DNA of 64,000 bases from Rhodoligotrophos sp. CJ14 (GTDB lineage Bacteria; Pseudomonadota; Alphaproteobacteria; Rhizobiales; Im1): NCBI RefSeq assembly GCF_038811545.1, contig NZ_CP133319.1:1674001-1738000 (forward strand). The letters are read 5' to 3'. A program made the translations under genes and the position numbers. This document shows positions 36,937 through 48,396 of this stretch, one piece after another (within the stretch, counting starts at the first letter, position 1; every line of letters starts with the position of its first letter). A model generated the notes under the pieces. The model worked only from the letters and a program-made list of their open reading frames with translations, was not told the DNA's origin and made no database searches.

Positions 36937-38897
36937 GGCAGCCGATCCTCATTGAACAATGTGATGGGTGGCAAAGCCTCGGGCGGCCTCAACTTGAACA
37001 CCCGGGCATAAAAGGCATGTTCGGCCAGCAGTGCCGTCTTCACCACATGCGGCGAACGGAAGCCGTGGCCCTCTCCCTCAAATTCCATATAGCCGACCGG
37101 CACGCCACGCGCCTTGAGCTTTTCAACCATGACCCGCGACTGCTCCGGCGGCACGACCTTGTCATCGGTTCCCTGGAAGAACATCATCGGCACATTGATG
37201 CCCTCCGCATGCAGCACCGGCGAGCGTGCGCTGAAGATCCTGTCGGTTTCCCCGACACTGGTACCGGTGAGCTGGTAGAGATAACCCGCTTCGAACTTAT
37301 GAGTCTCGCGCAGCAGCTGGTCGAGGTCACCGACCCCATAGGACGACACGCCCGCCTTGAACACATCCGCGAAGGCGAGCGCGCAGAGCACGGTGAACCC
37401 GCCCGCGCTTGACCCGCTGATCGCCAGGCGTTCCATATCCGCAAGGCCGCGATCCGCCACCGCTTCGGCAGCCTCGATCACGTCTTCCACATCGCGAACA
37501 CCCCAGTTTCCGTTCAATAGATCCCGGTACTGGCGCCCATATCCCCAGCTGCCCGCATAATCCACATCCAGCACGGCAAAGCCGCGGCTTGTCCAATATT
37601 GCGTGCGCGGCTTGAGGCCCCGATCGGCCATTCCCGTAGGCCCTCCATGGGCCGTCACGATCATGGGGGGTGCCTCGCCCTTGAGCCCCATATGGCTTCG
37701 GTTCATCGGCGCATAATAGAGGGCGTGGACCGGAGCCCCGTACCGGCGCTCGATGGTGACCAGCCGGCCTTCCGAGATATCGCCTGGATTGAGGGGCGCA
37801 TCGAGGCTCGGGCGGATCACGTGCGGGGCGATGACCTCCTCGCTGATACCGATCCGCACCAGCGCACGCGCGCTGTGATCCGTGGTGGCATAGGCAAAGA
37901 CTGAAGCCCCGGCGAATGTCGGTTGCGAAACATCGCGCAACCCAAGATCCAGCACGTTGACCGGGTCTTTGGCGCCGGGCTCGATCAGGGCCGTCTTCGC
38001 CATCCCCGTCTCGAAGAAACACGCAAACAGCCGACCCTCCGACACCTCTGTATAAGTGCGCGTGCCCAGCGCCCAGAGTGGCAGGCCGAATTCAGCCTCA
38101 CGCGGCGCAACAGCCACCGTATCCTGCCCATCCCAACTGTAGAGATTGCCCCATCCCGTCCGGTCATCGATGAAGAAGAGCCGGCCGTCACTGCCCCATT
38201 CCGGCTGAAAAACCGAGCTGCCATTGCCGCCTGCAACATGGGTGATCGCACCAAGCCGTCCGGTGCTCTCGACCTCGGCGACCATCAGCCGGCTTTCATC
38301 CCAAGGCATGCCGGGAAGGTCCCATTCGACCCAGGCCAGCCGCTTGCCGTCGCTCGATAGCCGGGGGAATGCATAAAAATCCGAACCATCGATGATCGGA
38401 GTGACATAGCCGCGTGCTTTGCCATCGAGGGGGATCTCGGTCAGCATATTCTTTGGATCCGCCGCCCCGCTTGTCCCATGCCGCTCCGCGACCGCGATCA
38501 GCCGCCGGCGCAGCCGGTCATAGGCAAGATCGGCAAACCGATAGTACTTGACGCTCGTGAGTGGCACCACGCCGCCCACCGTGCCGACATGGATGTTCTG
38601 GTCCTCGCCATTGACGAAATAGACCGCGCCATTGACCGTGAGAAACTCACCGCCCCCATATTCATGCACGCGCGACCGGGCGCTGTAAGGAGCCGGCGTC
38701 ATGTCTCGTGGGCTCGCCTCCGGGCGGGTGCGCATCACGGTCATGCGGCCGTTCTCACGGGGGCGGCTTTCGGTCCAGTAAAGCACTTCACCCTCCGCCC
38801 GCAGCATGCCGAACCTGACGGCGCGTCCCGCAACCATGTCTGCAGTGATTGGCGAGGGCCACGCCCCGTAGGCCGTCCTCGTTTTCGTTGCATCCAT
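36933..38897 (-). CDS. S9-family prolyl oligopeptidase-like peptidase
   Basis: 654 residues from the ATG at 38897 (MDATKTRTAYGAWPSPITAD). The N-terminal 390 residues form a beta-propeller-like part (RVHEYGGGEFLTVNGAVYFV; FQPEWGSDGRLFFIDDRTGW). The C-terminal alpha/beta hydrolase has nucleophile Ser in AISGSSAGGFTVL, Asp in FFQGTDDKVVPPEQS and His in FEGEGHGFRSP. No signal peptide is seen, so it is cytoplasmic. A longer frame starts at 39002 but has no ribosome site. Confidence 0.9.
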   Translation of the reverse strand: MDATKTRTAYGAWPSPITADMVAGRAVRFGMLRAEGEVLYWTESRPRENGRMTVMRTRPEASPRDMTPAPYSARSRVHEYGGGEFLTVNGAVYFVNGEDQNIHVGTVGGVVPLTSVKYYRFADLAYDRLRRRLIAVAERHGTSGAADPKNMLTEIPLDGKARGYVTPIIDGSDFYAFPRLSSDGKRLAWVEWDLPGMPWDESRLMVAEVESTGRLGAITHVAGGNGSSVFQPEWGSDGRLFFIDDRTGWGNLYSWDGQDTVAVAPREAEFGLPLWALGTRTYTEVSEGRLFACFFETGMAKTALIEPGAKDPVNVLDLGLRDVSQPTFAGASVFAYATTDHSARALVRIGISEEVIAPHVIRPSLDAPLNPGDISEGRLVTIERRYGAPVHALYYAPMNRSHMGLKGEAPPMIVTAHGGPTGMADRGLKPRTQYWTSRGFAVLDVDYAGSWGYGRQYRDLLNGNWGVRDVEDVIEAAEAVADRGLADMERLAISGSSAGGFTVLCALAFADVFKAGVSSYGVGDLDQLLRETHKFEAGYLYQLTGTSVGETDRIFSARSPVLHAEGINVPMMFFQGTDDKVVPPEQSRVMVEKLKARGVPVGYMEFEGEGHGFRSPHVVKTALLAEHAFYARVFKLRPPEALPPITLFNEDRLP

Positions 38898-39422
38898 TCT
38901 ACGCCACCCTATATCTGGCCAATCGCTCTGCGCTGGCCATGATGTTATCTGACGTGTGACCTCGCAAGCGGTTGATACCACGATACCCGCCACCGCGGGC
39001 ACGACTTGCGCTGTGATTAAGGTCCGCGCAGGCTTTCACGCGAAATAATATTGCGCGTTTGGCTGCGATGAATTTTGAAACTTGCGCACCGCCTCTAAAT
39101 CTGTCATCTTTGCCACAATAGGACAGCAGTGCTGTCCTAACCGAGGTGAGTGCAACCGATGACGACGACCGGCACGCCGGCCAAACGGCGCAAAAATACG
39201 ACGCGGGACGGGGCGTCTCGGTAGCTGATCCATGCCGCCGCCCCTTCCCTCGATAGGGCGGGCCGGGCATCTTGCACAAAAGAACCCGAACCTTCTTGAA
39301 GCCTGCCCGATGCGACCGCCAGGGAAACCTGTGCGTGTCTCAAGAGCGGAAGCCGCCGGTTGTCTTGGTTTTGCGGGTTGGATGATGCTGGCTGAAGCCG
39401 GCAGCGATGAGAGGGATGGAAT
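38898..39422. other. Intergenic region before gltB with a strong dyad
   Basis: About 525 bases without a supported gene between the divergent peptidase and gltB. The one clear element is a perfect dyad TAGGACAGC-agt-GCTGTCCTA at 39119-39139, nine bases each side, which looks like an operator. The gltB ATG is 284 bases further on. Short open frames here have no ribosome sites or recognisable content. Confidence 0.6.
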
Positions 39423-42400
39423 ATGAGCCGGAACATTGTGCAGGCCGCCTCGAGCATGAAGGCCTCACCGCGCTTCAGGCCGGAGGGCTTGCCGGAAGCC
39501 GTGGGGCTCTATGACCCGACGCTCGAGCACGATGCCTGCGGCATCGGTCTCATCGCCAATATCTACAATCGCAAGAGCCACGATATTGTCGCGCGCGGTC
39601 TCAAGATCCTCTGCAATCTCGAGCACCGCGGCGCGGTTGGAGCTGACCCCCGTGCGGGCGATGGCGCAGGTGTTCTGATCCAGCTGCCTCATGCCTTCTT
39701 TGCCGAGGAGGCCGAGCGCCTTGGCTTCGACCTGCCTGAGCCTGGCCACTATGGTGTGGCGCAGCTCTTCATGCCTCGTGAGCAGGCGATCCGGCGCCAT
39801 ATCGAGCGGCTGTTCGAGGACACAGCCTTCGATGAAGGCCTCAAGATCATCGGCTGGCGCGACGTGCCGGTCGACCGCTCCGTGCTGGGCGAGAGTGTGA
39901 AGCCGACCGAGCCGTTCCACGTGCAGGCCTTCATCAAGCGCGTCCGCGACATGACCGAGGAGGAGTTCGAGCGCAAGCTCTATGTGATGCGCAAGGTCAT
40001 CTCCAACCGCGTCTATGCCATGCCGGAAGAGGCCGCGCGCGCCTATTACGTTGTCTCGTGCTCCGCCCGCACCATTGTCTATAAGGGCTTGGTCCTGGGC
40101 AATGCGCTCGGCCAATACTACCGCGATCTTGCCGACGAGCGGGTCAGCTCCGCTTTCGCCCTGGTGCACCAGCGCTTTTCCACCAACACCTTCCCGTCCT
40201 GGCCGCTCGCGCATCCCTATCGCTTCATCTGCCACAACGGCGAGATCAACACGCTGCGTGGCAACTACAACTGGATGGCCGCCCGTCAGGCGAACATGTC
40301 CTCCGAGCTGTTCCGCGGCGACATGAGCAAGCTCTGGCCGATCTCCTATGAGGGCCAGTCCGACAGCGCCTGCTTCGATAACGCGCTCGAGCTGCTTTAC
40401 CAGGGCGGCTATCCCTTAGCACACGCGGTGATGATGCTGATCCCCGAGGCTTGGGCCGGCAACCCGCTGATGGATGAGAAGCGCCGCGCTTTCTATGAAT
40501 ATCATGCAGCGCTGATGGAGCCATGGGACGGTCCTGCTGCCATCTGCTTCACCGATGGCAAGCAGATCGGCGCCACCCTCGACCGCAACGGCCTACGTCC
40601 CGCCCGCTATATCGTCACTGATGAGGGCGAGGTGCTGCTCGCCTCAGAAATGGGCGTGCTCGACATTCCCGAAGAGCGAATCGTGCAGAAGTGGCGGCTG
40701 CAGCCCGGCCGCATGCTGCTGATCGATCTCGAGCAGCACCGCATCATCTCCGACGAGGAGTTGAAGACCACCCTGGCGAGCGAGCATCCCTATCAGGAAT
40801 GGCTCGATCGCACCCAGATCCGGGTGAACGAGTTGCCCGAGGTCACGGCCGTGCCGAGCCGGCCCAATGTCTCGCTGCTCGACCGCCAGCAATGCTTCGG
40901 CTACACCCAGGAAGATCTCAAATTCCTGATGGCTCCCATGATCACCACCGGCCAGGAGGCGGTGGGCTCCATGGGCACCGACACGCCGATTTCGGCCCTG
41001 TCCGACAAGCCGAAACTGCTGCACACCTATTTCAAGCAGAACTTTGCCCAGGTCACCAACCCGCCGATCGACCCGATCCGCGAGGAACTGGTGATGTCGC
41101 TCGTGTCCTTCATCGGGCCGCGGCCAAACCTGCTCGATCGCAGGGGCACCTCGCGCCATATGCGCCTGGAAGTGGCCCAGCCCATCCTCACCAATGAGGA
41201 TTTGGAGAAGATCCGCGCGATCGGCGATATCTCCAGCAACCCCTTCCGCACGGTGACCCTGGACATCACCTATGACGTCGAGATCGGCCCGCGCGGCATG
41301 GCCAATGCGCTTGCCCATATCTGCGCCCGCGCCGAAGATGCGGTGCGCGAGGGCTATAATATCATCATCCTATCCGACCGGATGGTAAGTGCCGAGCACG
41401 TGGCAATTCCCTCGCTCCTGGCCACATCGGCGGTCCACCATCACCTCATCCGCCGCGGCTTGCGCACGTCTGTGGGCCTGGTGGTCGAGACCGGCGAGGC
41501 GCGGGAAGTGCACCATTTCTGCACGCTGGCCGGCTATGGCGCCGAGGCGATCAACCCTTACCTCGCCTTCGAGACCATCGAGGCCATGTTGCCGACCCTG
41601 GATGAGCCGCTGACCCGCGAAGAGGCGTTCAAGCGCTACATCAAGGCCATCGACAAGGGACTGCTCAAGGTCATGTCCAAGATGGGCATCTCGACTTACC
41701 AGTCCTATTGCGGCGCCCAGATCTTCGATGCCGTCGGTCTGAAGTCGAGCTTCGTTGATCGCTATTTCACCGGCACCCGCACTCAGGTCGAAGGTGTCGG
41801 CCTCGAAGAAGTGGCCCACGAGACTTTCGTGCGCCATGCCCAGGCCTTTGGCGACGAGGCGCTTTATCGCGACAGGCTGGATATTGGCGGGGAATATGCC
41901 TTCCGCGTGCGTGGCGAAGCCCACGTATGGACGCCGGAATCCGTTGCCCATCTGCAGCATGCGGTGCGCGCCAACTCGGTTGAGGAATACCGCGCCTTCG
42001 CGCGAGAGATCAACGAGCAGTCGGCCAAGCTCATGACCCTGCGCGGTCTCTTCCGCATCAAGGAAGCCGAGGAGATGGGCCACAGCCCGGTGCCGATCGA
42101 GGAGGTTGAGCCGGCCGTCGAGATCGTCAAGCGCTTCACCACCGGAGCCATGTCCTTCGGCGCCATCAGCCGTGAGGCGCACACCACCCTTGCCTTGGCC
42201 ATGAACCGTATCGGTGGCAAGTCGAACACCGGCGAGGGCGGCGAGGAGTCGGACCGCTACGTGCCCCTGCCGGGCGGCGACAGCATCCGCTCCGCCATCA
42301 AGCAGGTGGCGTCTGGCCGCTTCGGTGTCACTGCCGAATATCTGGTCAATGCCGACCGCATCCAGATCAAGATGGCGCAAGGCGCAAAGCCCGGCGAAGG

Positions 42401-44138
42401 CGGGCAGCTGCCCGGCCACAAGGTGGACGCGACCATCGCCAAGGTGCGCTTCTCAACCCCCGGCGTCGGCCTGATTTCGCCGCCGCCGCACCATGACATC
42501 TATTCGATCGAAGACCTGGCGCAGCTGATCTTCGACCTGAAGAATGTCAACGCGCAGGCCGCGATCTCCGTGAAGCTCGTATCCGAGGTGGGCGTCGGCA
42601 CGGTTGCGGCAGGCGTTGCCAAGGCGCGCGCTGATCATGTGACCATCGCAGGTTACGATGGCGGCACTGGCGCAAGCCCGCTGACATCCATCAAGCATGC
42701 CGGCAGCCCCTGGGAGATCGGCCTGGCCGAAACCCAGCAGACCCTGGTGCAGAACGGGTTGCGCGGTCGCATCGTGGTTGAATGCGATGGCGGGCTGCGC
42801 ACCGGCCGCGACGTGGTGGTGGCAGCCCTGCTCGGCGCCGACGAGATGGGCTTCTCCACCGCCCCGCTGATTGCCATCGGCTGCATCATGATGCGCAAGT
42901 GCCACCTGAACACCTGCCCCGTCGGGGTGGCAAGCCAGGATCCCGTTCTGCGCAAGCGCTTCGTCGGCCAGCCCGAACATGTCATCAACTACTTCTTCAT
43001 GGTGGCCGAGGAGGTTCGCGAACTGATGGCGGCCATGGGCTTCCGCCGCTTCTCGGACATGGTGGGCGCGAGCGAGTTCCTGGACAAGCGCGCGGCGATC
43101 GCCCATTGGAAGGCACGCGGCCTCGATTTCACCCGCATCTTCTTCAAGCCGCGGGTTGTGGCAGGCGTGGCGATCCGCCATTCCGAGGCGCAGCATCACC
43201 ACATCGACCATGTGCTCGACCGCAAGCTCATCACTGAAGCCAAGGAGGCGCTTGAGAAGGGCACCCCAATCGAGATCGAGAGCCCGATCAACAACACCGA
43301 TCGCTCCGTGGGTGCGATGCTCTCCGGTGAAGTTGCGCGCCGCTATGGGCACAAAGGTCTCCCGGATGACACCATTACCGTACATCTCAAGGGCACGGCG
43401 GGTCAGAGCTTCGGCGCCTTCCTTGCCCATGGCATCACCCTCGATCTCGAAGGTGACGCCAATGACTATGTGGGCAAAGGCCTCTCCGGCGGCCGCCTTG
43501 TGGTGCGCCCGCCGCGCAACTCGGTGATCACGCCGGAACGGAGCATCATCGCGGGCAATACCGTGCTTTATGGCGCGATCGCGGGCGAGTGCTATTTCCA
43601 TGGTGTCGCTGGCGAGCGTTTCGCCGTGCGCAATTCCGGCGCCATCGCAGTGGTGGAAGGCACAGGCGATCACACCTGCGAGTACATGACCGGTGGCGTC
43701 GTCGTGGTGCTGGGCCAGACTGGTCGCAACTTCGCGGCCGGCATGTCTGGCGGCATCGCCTATGTCCTGGACGAGAGCGGTGACTTCGAGCAGCGCTGCA
43801 ACATGGCCATGGTCGATCTCGAGCCCATCCAGCACGAGGATGATGCGCTTGAACGCCTGCACCATCACGGTGGCGATCTCGAATCCCATGGGCTGGTCGA
43901 TATCCTGACCGATCTTAGTCACTATGACGAGCAGCGGTTGACCCAGCTGATCACCCGGCATGCCCATTACACGGGCTCACCGCTCGCCCGCCGGATCTTG
44001 GCCGGGTGGGATGTCTACCGGCCGAAATTCCTCAAGGTGATGCCGGTCGAATATCGCCGTGCCCTTCAGGAGATCGAGCGGGCGCAATCGCGACAGGCGG
44101 TCGAGATGCGCATCGGCCTCAGCAAGCGCGCCTCGTGA
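39423..44138 (+). CDS. gltB: Glutamate synthase (NADPH) large chain
   Basis: 1571 residues, normal for the family. The first 38 residues are a propeptide; cleavage exposes Cys39 ([14 protein letters not shown]) as the N-terminal nucleophile of the glutaminase domain (about 39-440). Then come a central domain, the FMN-binding synthase domain with [19 protein letters not shown], an iron-sulphur cluster region with [15 protein letters not shown], and the C-terminal beta-helix ([12 protein letters not shown]). It passes ammonia from glutamine to 2-oxoglutarate. It forms an operon with gltD. Confidence 0.98.
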   Translation: MSRNIVQAASSMKASPRFRPEGLPEAVGLYDPTLEHDACGIGLIANIYNRKSHDIVARGLKILCNLEHRGAVGADPRAGDGAGVLIQLPHAFFAEEAERLGFDLPEPGHYGVAQLFMPREQAIRRHIERLFEDTAFDEGLKIIGWRDVPVDRSVLGESVKPTEPFHVQAFIKRVRDMTEEEFERKLYVMRKVISNRVYAMPEEAARAYYVVSCSARTIVYKGLVLGNALGQYYRDLADERVSSAFALVHQRFSTNTFPSWPLAHPYRFICHNGEINTLRGNYNWMAARQANMSSELFRGDMSKLWPISYEGQSDSACFDNALELLYQGGYPLAHAVMMLIPEAWAGNPLMDEKRRAFYEYHAALMEPWDGPAAICFTDGKQIGATLDRNGLRPARYIVTDEGEVLLASEMGVLDIPEERIVQKWRLQPGRMLLIDLEQHRIISDEELKTTLASEHPYQEWLDRTQIRVNELPEVTAVPSRPNVSLLDRQQCFGYTQEDLKFLMAPMITTGQEAVGSMGTDTPISALSDKPKLLHTYFKQNFAQVTNPPIDPIREELVMSLVSFIGPRPNLLDRRGTSRHMRLEVAQPILTNEDLEKIRAIGDISSNPFRTVTLDITYDVEIGPRGMANALAHICARAEDAVREGYNIIILSDRMVSAEHVAIPSLLATSAVHHHLIRRGLRTSVGLVVETGEAREVHHFCTLAGYGAEAINPYLAFETIEAMLPTLDEPLTREEAFKRYIKAIDKGLLKVMSKMGISTYQSYCGAQIFDAVGLKSSFVDRYFTGTRTQVEGVGLEEVAHETFVRHAQAFGDEALYRDRLDIGGEYAFRVRGEAHVWTPESVAHLQHAVRANSVEEYRAFAREINEQSAKLMTLRGLFRIKEAEEMGHSPVPIEEVEPAVEIVKRFTTGAMSFGAISREAHTTLALAMNRIGGKSNTGEGGEESDRYVPLPGGDSIRSAIKQVASGRFGVTAEYLVNADRIQIKMAQGAKPGEGGQLPGHKVDATIAKVRFSTPGVGLISPPPHHDIYSIEDLAQLIFDLKNVNAQAAISVKLVSEVGVGTVAAGVAKARADHVTIAGYDGGTGASPLTSIKHAGSPWEIGLAETQQTLVQNGLRGRIVVECDGGLRTGRDVVVAALLGADEMGFSTAPLIAIGCIMMRKCHLNTCPVGVASQDPVLRKRFVGQPEHVINYFFMVAEEVRELMAAMGFRRFSDMVGASEFLDKRAAIAHWKARGLDFTRIFFKPRVVAGVAIRHSEAQHHHIDHVLDRKLITEAKEALEKGTPIEIESPINNTDRSVGAMLSGEVARRYGHKGLPDDTITVHLKGTAGQSFGAFLAHGITLDLEGDANDYVGKGLSGGRLVVRPPRNSVITPERSIIAGNTVLYGAIAGECYFHGVAGERFAVRNSGAIAVVEGTGDHTCEYMTGGVVVVLGQTGRNFAAGMSGGIAYVLDESGDFEQRCNMAMVDLEPIQHEDDALERLHHHGGDLESHGLVDILTDLSHYDEQRLTQLITRHAHYTGSPLARRILAGWDVYRPKFLKVMPVEYRRALQEIERAQSRQAVEMRIGLSKRAS

Positions 44139-44148
44139 GGATAGAGTA

Positions 44149-45567
44149 ATGGGCAAGATCACAGGCTTTCTCGAAATCGATCGCCAGGGCCAGGCCTATC
44201 AGCCGGCCGCCGATCGGGTGCGCCACTATCGCGAATTCACCATTCCCATGGATGAGCGCGAGGCCGGACGTCAGGCGGCGCGCTGCATGGATTGCGGCGT
44301 GCCCTACTGCCATACCGGCTGCCCCGTGAACAACCAGATCCCGGACTGGAACGATCTAGTCTATGCCGGAAGCTGGCGATCGGCCGCGCAGGATCTGCAC
44401 AGCACCAACAATTTCCCGGAATTCACCGGCAAAGTGTGCCCGGCACCCTGCGAGGAGGCTTGCACCCTCAATCTCGACGATGCACCCGTGACCATCAAGT
44501 CGATCGAGGAAGCCATCGCCGACAAGGCTTGGACCGAAGGCTGGGTGAAGCCACAGCCTCCGGAAAAGCTCACCGGCAAGCGCGTGGCGGTGATCGGCTC
44601 AGGCCCCGCAGGTCTTGCCGCTGCCCAGCAGCTCGCCCGTGCCGGCCATGACGTGCATCTCTATGAGAAACAGGCGCATGCCGGCGGCTTGCTGCGCTAT
44701 GGTATTCCCGACTTCAAGATGGAGAAGCACCATATCGACCGCCGGGTCGAGCAGATGATCGCGGAAGGGGTGAGCTTCCATTTCGGCGTCAATGTGGGCA
44801 TCGACATTCCGGCTGACGAGATCATCGATGGTCATGACGCGGTGCTGCTCACCACCGGCGCCGAGCGGCCCCGGGACCCTGGCTTACCCGGGATGGAGCT
44901 GGAAGGCGTGCACTATGCCATGCCCTTCCTGATCCAGCAGAACAAGCGCATTGGCGGCGAATCCCTTGCCGGTGAAGACCCTATCCTGGCCGGCGGCAAG
45001 CGTGTGGTGGTGATCGGCGGCGGTGATACCGCGTCCGACTGCATCGGCACCTCGATCCGCCAGGGCGCCATCGAGGTGATCCAGCTCGACATCCGGCCAA
45101 TGCCGCCGATCCGCGAGAACAAGCTGCTGATCTGGCCCTACTGGCCCACCAAGTTCCGCACCTCCTCCTCGCAAGAGGAAGGCGCCAAGCGCGAATTCTC
45201 TTGCGCGACCTTGGGCCTCGTGGGTGAGAACGGCGTGCTGACGGGCGTCAAAGCGGCGCGCTGCGATGAGCGGCGCCGGCCGATCGACGGCACCGAATTC
45301 ATCATCCCCGCCGATCTCGTCCTGATCGCTATCGGCTTTGCCGGCCCGCAAGAGGAAGGTCTGCTGCAGGAACTGCCGCTGGAGCGTGACCCGCGCTCGA
45401 ACGTCCTCGCCGATACGGAACGCTATCTGACCTCCGAGCCCAAGATCTTCGCGGCGGGCGATGTGCGCCGTGGCCAGTCGCTGGTGGTCTGGGCGATCCG
45501 CGAAGGACGCCAGGCGGCCCGCGCCATCGACGAATACCTCATGGGCACGAGCGCCCTGCCACGCTGA
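44149..45567 (+). CDS. gltD: Glutamate synthase (NADPH) small chain
   Basis: 472 residues from the ATG at 44149 ([19 protein letters not shown]), ten bases after gltB. Two [4Fe-4S] sites: [14 protein letters not shown] and [15 protein letters not shown] binding at [25 protein letters not shown] binding at [16 protein letters not shown]-terminal FAD contact [18 protein letters not shown]. It supplies electrons to GltB. A longer frame running into gltB is rejected. Confidence 0.97.
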   Translation: MGKITGFLEIDRQGQAYQPAADRVRHYREFTIPMDEREAGRQAARCMDCGVPYCHTGCPVNNQIPDWNDLVYAGSWRSAAQDLHSTNNFPEFTGKVCPAPCEEACTLNLDDAPVTIKSIEEAIADKAWTEGWVKPQPPEKLTGKRVAVIGSGPAGLAAAQQLARAGHDVHLYEKQAHAGGLLRYGIPDFKMEKHHIDRRVEQMIAEGVSFHFGVNVGIDIPADEIIDGHDAVLLTTGAERPRDPGLPGMELEGVHYAMPFLIQQNKRIGGESLAGEDPILAGGKRVVVIGGGDTASDCIGTSIRQGAIEVIQLDIRPMPPIRENKLLIWPYWPTKFRTSSSQEEGAKREFSCATLGLVGENGVLTGVKAARCDERRRPIDGTEFIIPADLVLIAIGFAGPQEEGLLQELPLERDPRSNVLADTERYLTSEPKIFAAGDVRRGQSLVVWAIREGRQAARAIDEYLMGTSALPR

Positions 45568-45588
45568 TTGCCTGTTCCCATCAGGCTC

Positions 45589-45608
45589 GCGGGGCGGCTC
45601 AGCCCCGC
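45589..45608. terminator. Hairpin between convergent gltD and the dehalogenase gene
   Basis: GCGGGGC (45589-45595) and GCCCCGC (45602-45608) form a seven-base stem with six loop bases at the 3' end of both genes. There is no T-run, so it may be a weak bidirectional terminator or stabilising hairpin. Confidence 0.4.
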
Positions 45609-46483
45609 AGCCTGCGGATGAAATCTGCTATGGCCTGCCCGATCTCATCCGGGCTATCCTCCTGCACGAAATGGCTGCCGCGCACCGTAACCTCCCTTTG
45701 GTTCGGCCATGAGCGGCAGAATTCGCGCGCCCGGCCGGTGAGGATCGATCCGGGTTCGGCATTGATGAACAGTTTAGGGACCGGGGAACTGGCGAGCCAG
45801 GCGCCATAATCCTCCACGATCTTCACCACATTGGCAGGCTCGCCCTCGATCGGAATTTGCCGTGGCCAGTCCAGCGTCGGCCGCCGGCCCTCCCCCGGTT
45901 CGGCAAAGGGCTTGCGATAGACTGCCATCTCCTCGTCGCTGAGATCGCGCAGGATGGCGTTGGGCAGCACGCCTTCCACGAAGATGTTCTTCATGAGCAC
46001 CATCTCTTCGCCCGCAGGCGAACGGAAGCCCTGGAACACACGCTTGGCATTGTCCGGCCAATCGGCCCAGGTGAGCGGCTGGACCACGGCTTCCATATAG
46101 ACGATGGCCTGCACCTTCTCAGGGTTTTGCCGCGCCCAGTCGAAGCCAAGCGCCGAGCCCCAATCGTGCACCACCAGGACGGCATTGCGCTCGATGCCGA
46201 GATGCCGCCAGAGCGCGAACAGATGGTCGCGGTGCGTTTCATAGTCATAGCGGCCGGGGCCTGGATCGGGCAGCTTGTCGGAATCCCCCATGCCGACGAG
46301 GTCGCAGGCGATCAGCCGCCCGAGCCCCTGCAGATGCGGCATGATATTGCGCCAGAGATAGGACGAGGTCGGATTGCCGTGCTGGAACACGATGGGGTCC
46401 CCCTCCCCCACATCGATATAGGCCAGCCGGATGCCGTTGATCTCAGCGAATGTCTTTTCAGCAAAGGGCTTGGCGGAGTACAT
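45599..46483 (-). CDS. dhaA: Haloalkane dehalogenase (DhaA-type)
   Basis: 294 residues from the ATG at 46483. All catalytic positions of DhaA-type enzymes are present: nucleophile Asp107 and halide-binding Trp108 in [13 protein letters not shown], Asn37 in [14 protein letters not shown], acid Glu131 in VYMEAVVQP and His271 in [11 protein letters not shown]. It hydrolyses carbon-halogen bonds to give an alcohol and halide. No degradation genes lie beside it, so the natural substrate is unknown. A longer frame begins at 46507. Confidence 0.9.
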   Translation of the reverse strand: MYSAKPFAEKTFAEINGIRLAYIDVGEGDPIVFQHGNPTSSYLWRNIMPHLQGLGRLIACDLVGMGDSDKLPDPGPGRYDYETHRDHLFALWRHLGIERNAVLVVHDWGSALGFDWARQNPEKVQAIVYMEAVVQPLTWADWPDNAKRVFQGFRSPAGEEMVLMKNIFVEGVLPNAILRDLSDEEMAVYRKPFAEPGEGRRPTLDWPRQIPIEGEPANVVKIVEDYGAWLASSPVPKLFINAEPGSILTGRAREFCRSWPNQREVTVRGSHFVQEDSPDEIGQAIADFIRRLRG

Positions 46484-46670
46484 CCCAGTCCATCTCCAAA
46501 GCATCACGCGACGCGGCTGAATTGTTAAGCCTGCAAGTTTAGCCGGCCGCTCACACCCTGTCCCGCCTATCCGCCGTTCGGTCGCCGCCGAAACAAATCA
46601 GGTTGACGGATCTCGTCTCGCGGCCGGTAATCACCGCGTTTCAGTGGCAATCATCGGAGAAGAGCGGAGC

Positions 46671-47135
46671 ATGCATCACTATAAGGCGACCATCGCCTGG
46701 ACCGGCAATACCGGCGAGGGCACACGCAGCTATCGCGGTTTCAGCCGGGACTACGACGTCATCATCCCGCAGCGGCCCGTGCTGAAAGGCTCCTCCGACC
46801 CTGCCTTTCGCGGCGATGCCTCGCGGCACAATCCGGAAGATTTGCTGCTGGCGGCCATCTCCGCCTGCCACATGCTCTGGTACCTGCATCTCGCTGTCGG
46901 TGCGGGGGTGGTGGTCACCGACTATGTGGACGAAGCTGAAGCCGAGATGGCCATGAACCCCGATGGGTCCGGCCAGTTCGTTTCGGCAACCCTTCGGCCG
47001 CGGGTGACCATTGCCGCTGGTGATGAAAACGTCGCCAAGGCCCTGCACCACGATGCGAACGCGAAATGCTTCATCGCCCGCTCGCTGAACTTCCCCGTGC
47101 ATCACGAGCCGGTGATCCTGCGCGCCGAGAGCTGA
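46671..47135 (+). CDS. OsmC/Ohr-family peroxiredoxin-like protein
   Basis: 154 residues from the ATG at 46671 (MHHYKATIAWTGNTGEGTRS). The two redox Cys of the family are Cys66 in LLAAISACHMLWYL and Cys133 in DANAKCFIARSLNFPV. The pattern with SDPAFRGDASRHNPEDLL is a common OsmC subgroup. Expected to reduce organic hydroperoxides. An ATG nine codons earlier is possible. Confidence 0.9.
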   Translation: MHHYKATIAWTGNTGEGTRSYRGFSRDYDVIIPQRPVLKGSSDPAFRGDASRHNPEDLLLAAISACHMLWYLHLAVGAGVVVTDYVDEAEAEMAMNPDGSGQFVSATLRPRVTIAAGDENVAKALHHDANAKCFIARSLNFPVHHEPVILRAES

Positions 47136-47170
47136 CACGGCGCAAGCCCCGCCATCCCCGTGCGGACGGA

Positions 47171-48340
47171 CTATTCCGATGTCCAGGCGAAATCGTCGGT
47201 TCGGCCAGGCTTGGGCTGGGGGGCAATGCCCTTGAAGAACAGCTCGGCTGCGGGAGAGCCGGGCGACACGCTTTTCTGCAGCGCAGTCAGGCCTTCCTCG
47301 CCATCCTTGACGTCCAGCTTCAGCGCCTCGGCAACGTTAGGCTTCTCGACGAGCGCTGCCGTTACGGGCCGGTTTGTCCTTGGCATTTCCGGCTGAATGA
47401 GAATGGGCTCCTTGAGGCCCGGCTGGCCAAAGAACGGCAGCGGATTGGTAAGCTCCGCAGCCTTGGCCTGTTCAGCCGGTGCTGCAGCCTGTGCCGGCGG
47501 CGGGTTCTCGGCAGCCTTCATATCCTGACGCAGGACATCGAGCACGATAGAGGCCAGCTTTGTATTGCCGCGCTTCAGAAACCGGATGCCGTCACGGTCG
47601 CGCAGCCGCCGATAGACGCGCGTCTCCTCGTCCAGCCCCATTTCCGTGTATTTGCCCATCTCGTCAGTGAAATTCTTGCGGATGTCGATGAACTTCACGC
47701 CGACCGCATCGGCCCGCGCCTTGACCAGCTCGTTGATCTGCTGCATCGCCTGATCATAATCGGGCCGGGCCATCGGTGGCAGCCCCACCCAGTAAACCGC
47801 GATACTGCGTTTGCGGAGCTCTGCCAGGAACGTGTCGACCACCTCCTGGTATTTGGCTTTCCATTCCGGAGAGCCGAACGGCAGACGCTGATCGCCGATT
47901 CGCATGTCCTGCCCGTCATTGGACCCGAGCAGAATCACCGCCGCATGAACCTGGTTGCGATCGAGGATTCCGGGCAGCGCTTCGAGCCAGTCATAGAGAT
48001 CGGCTCGGGCGAACCCTGAGCCCTCCCGATAGCGGACTTCGACCTGGATCCTGTCGTCGGGCTTTGCCGCCCGCCCCATGCCGGCCCAAAGCCCCCCAGC
48101 GAGCGCATCCCCAAGCACCAGAACGCTGTAGCGGTCATGCGGCTCGGGGATATAGGTTGCGCCAGCTCCGGGCTTTTCGGGTGTTGACGAGGTATTGGCG
48201 GGCGCGAATTTGGGCTCGGCGAGCGGCTTTTGGGAAGCGCTTTCCTGCTGTGCCTGTGCCGGATCTGCAAGTCCCGCCAAGGCCACGGCAGCGCACCCGA
48301 GAAGGGCAAGCCCGGCCGTCACAACACGCCGCAATATCAT
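47171..48340 (-). CDS. Exported DUF459 (SGNH-like) protein lacking expected catalytic Ser and His
   Basis: 389 residues with a signal peptide (LALLGCAAVALAGLADPAQA). The SGNH-like domain spans about 70-275: VLVLGDALAGGLW stands where G-D-S normally holds the nucleophile (Ala79), ILLGSNDGQDMR carries the G-x-N-D block (Asn141), and DRDGIRFLKRGN stands where the catalytic His is expected (Arg253). The C-terminal 110 residues are Pro/Ala-rich. It may bind rather than cleave acyl or glycan esters; that is inference. Confidence 0.82.
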   Translation of the reverse strand: MILRRVVTAGLALLGCAAVALAGLADPAQAQQESASQKPLAEPKFAPANTSSTPEKPGAGATYIPEPHDRYSVLVLGDALAGGLWAGMGRAAKPDDRIQVEVRYREGSGFARADLYDWLEALPGILDRNQVHAAVILLGSNDGQDMRIGDQRLPFGSPEWKAKYQEVVDTFLAELRKRSIAVYWVGLPPMARPDYDQAMQQINELVKARADAVGVKFIDIRKNFTDEMGKYTEMGLDEETRVYRRLRDRDGIRFLKRGNTKLASIVLDVLRQDMKAAENPPPAQAAAPAEQAKAAELTNPLPFFGQPGLKEPILIQPEMPRTNRPVTAALVEKPNVAEALKLDVKDGEEGLTALQKSVSPGSPAAELFFKGIAPQPKPGRTDDFAWTSE

Positions 48341-48396
48341 TCGGTCTGCCCCAGCATGAAGAAGCTTCGGTTCACGACCGGATATTATGCCCTATT

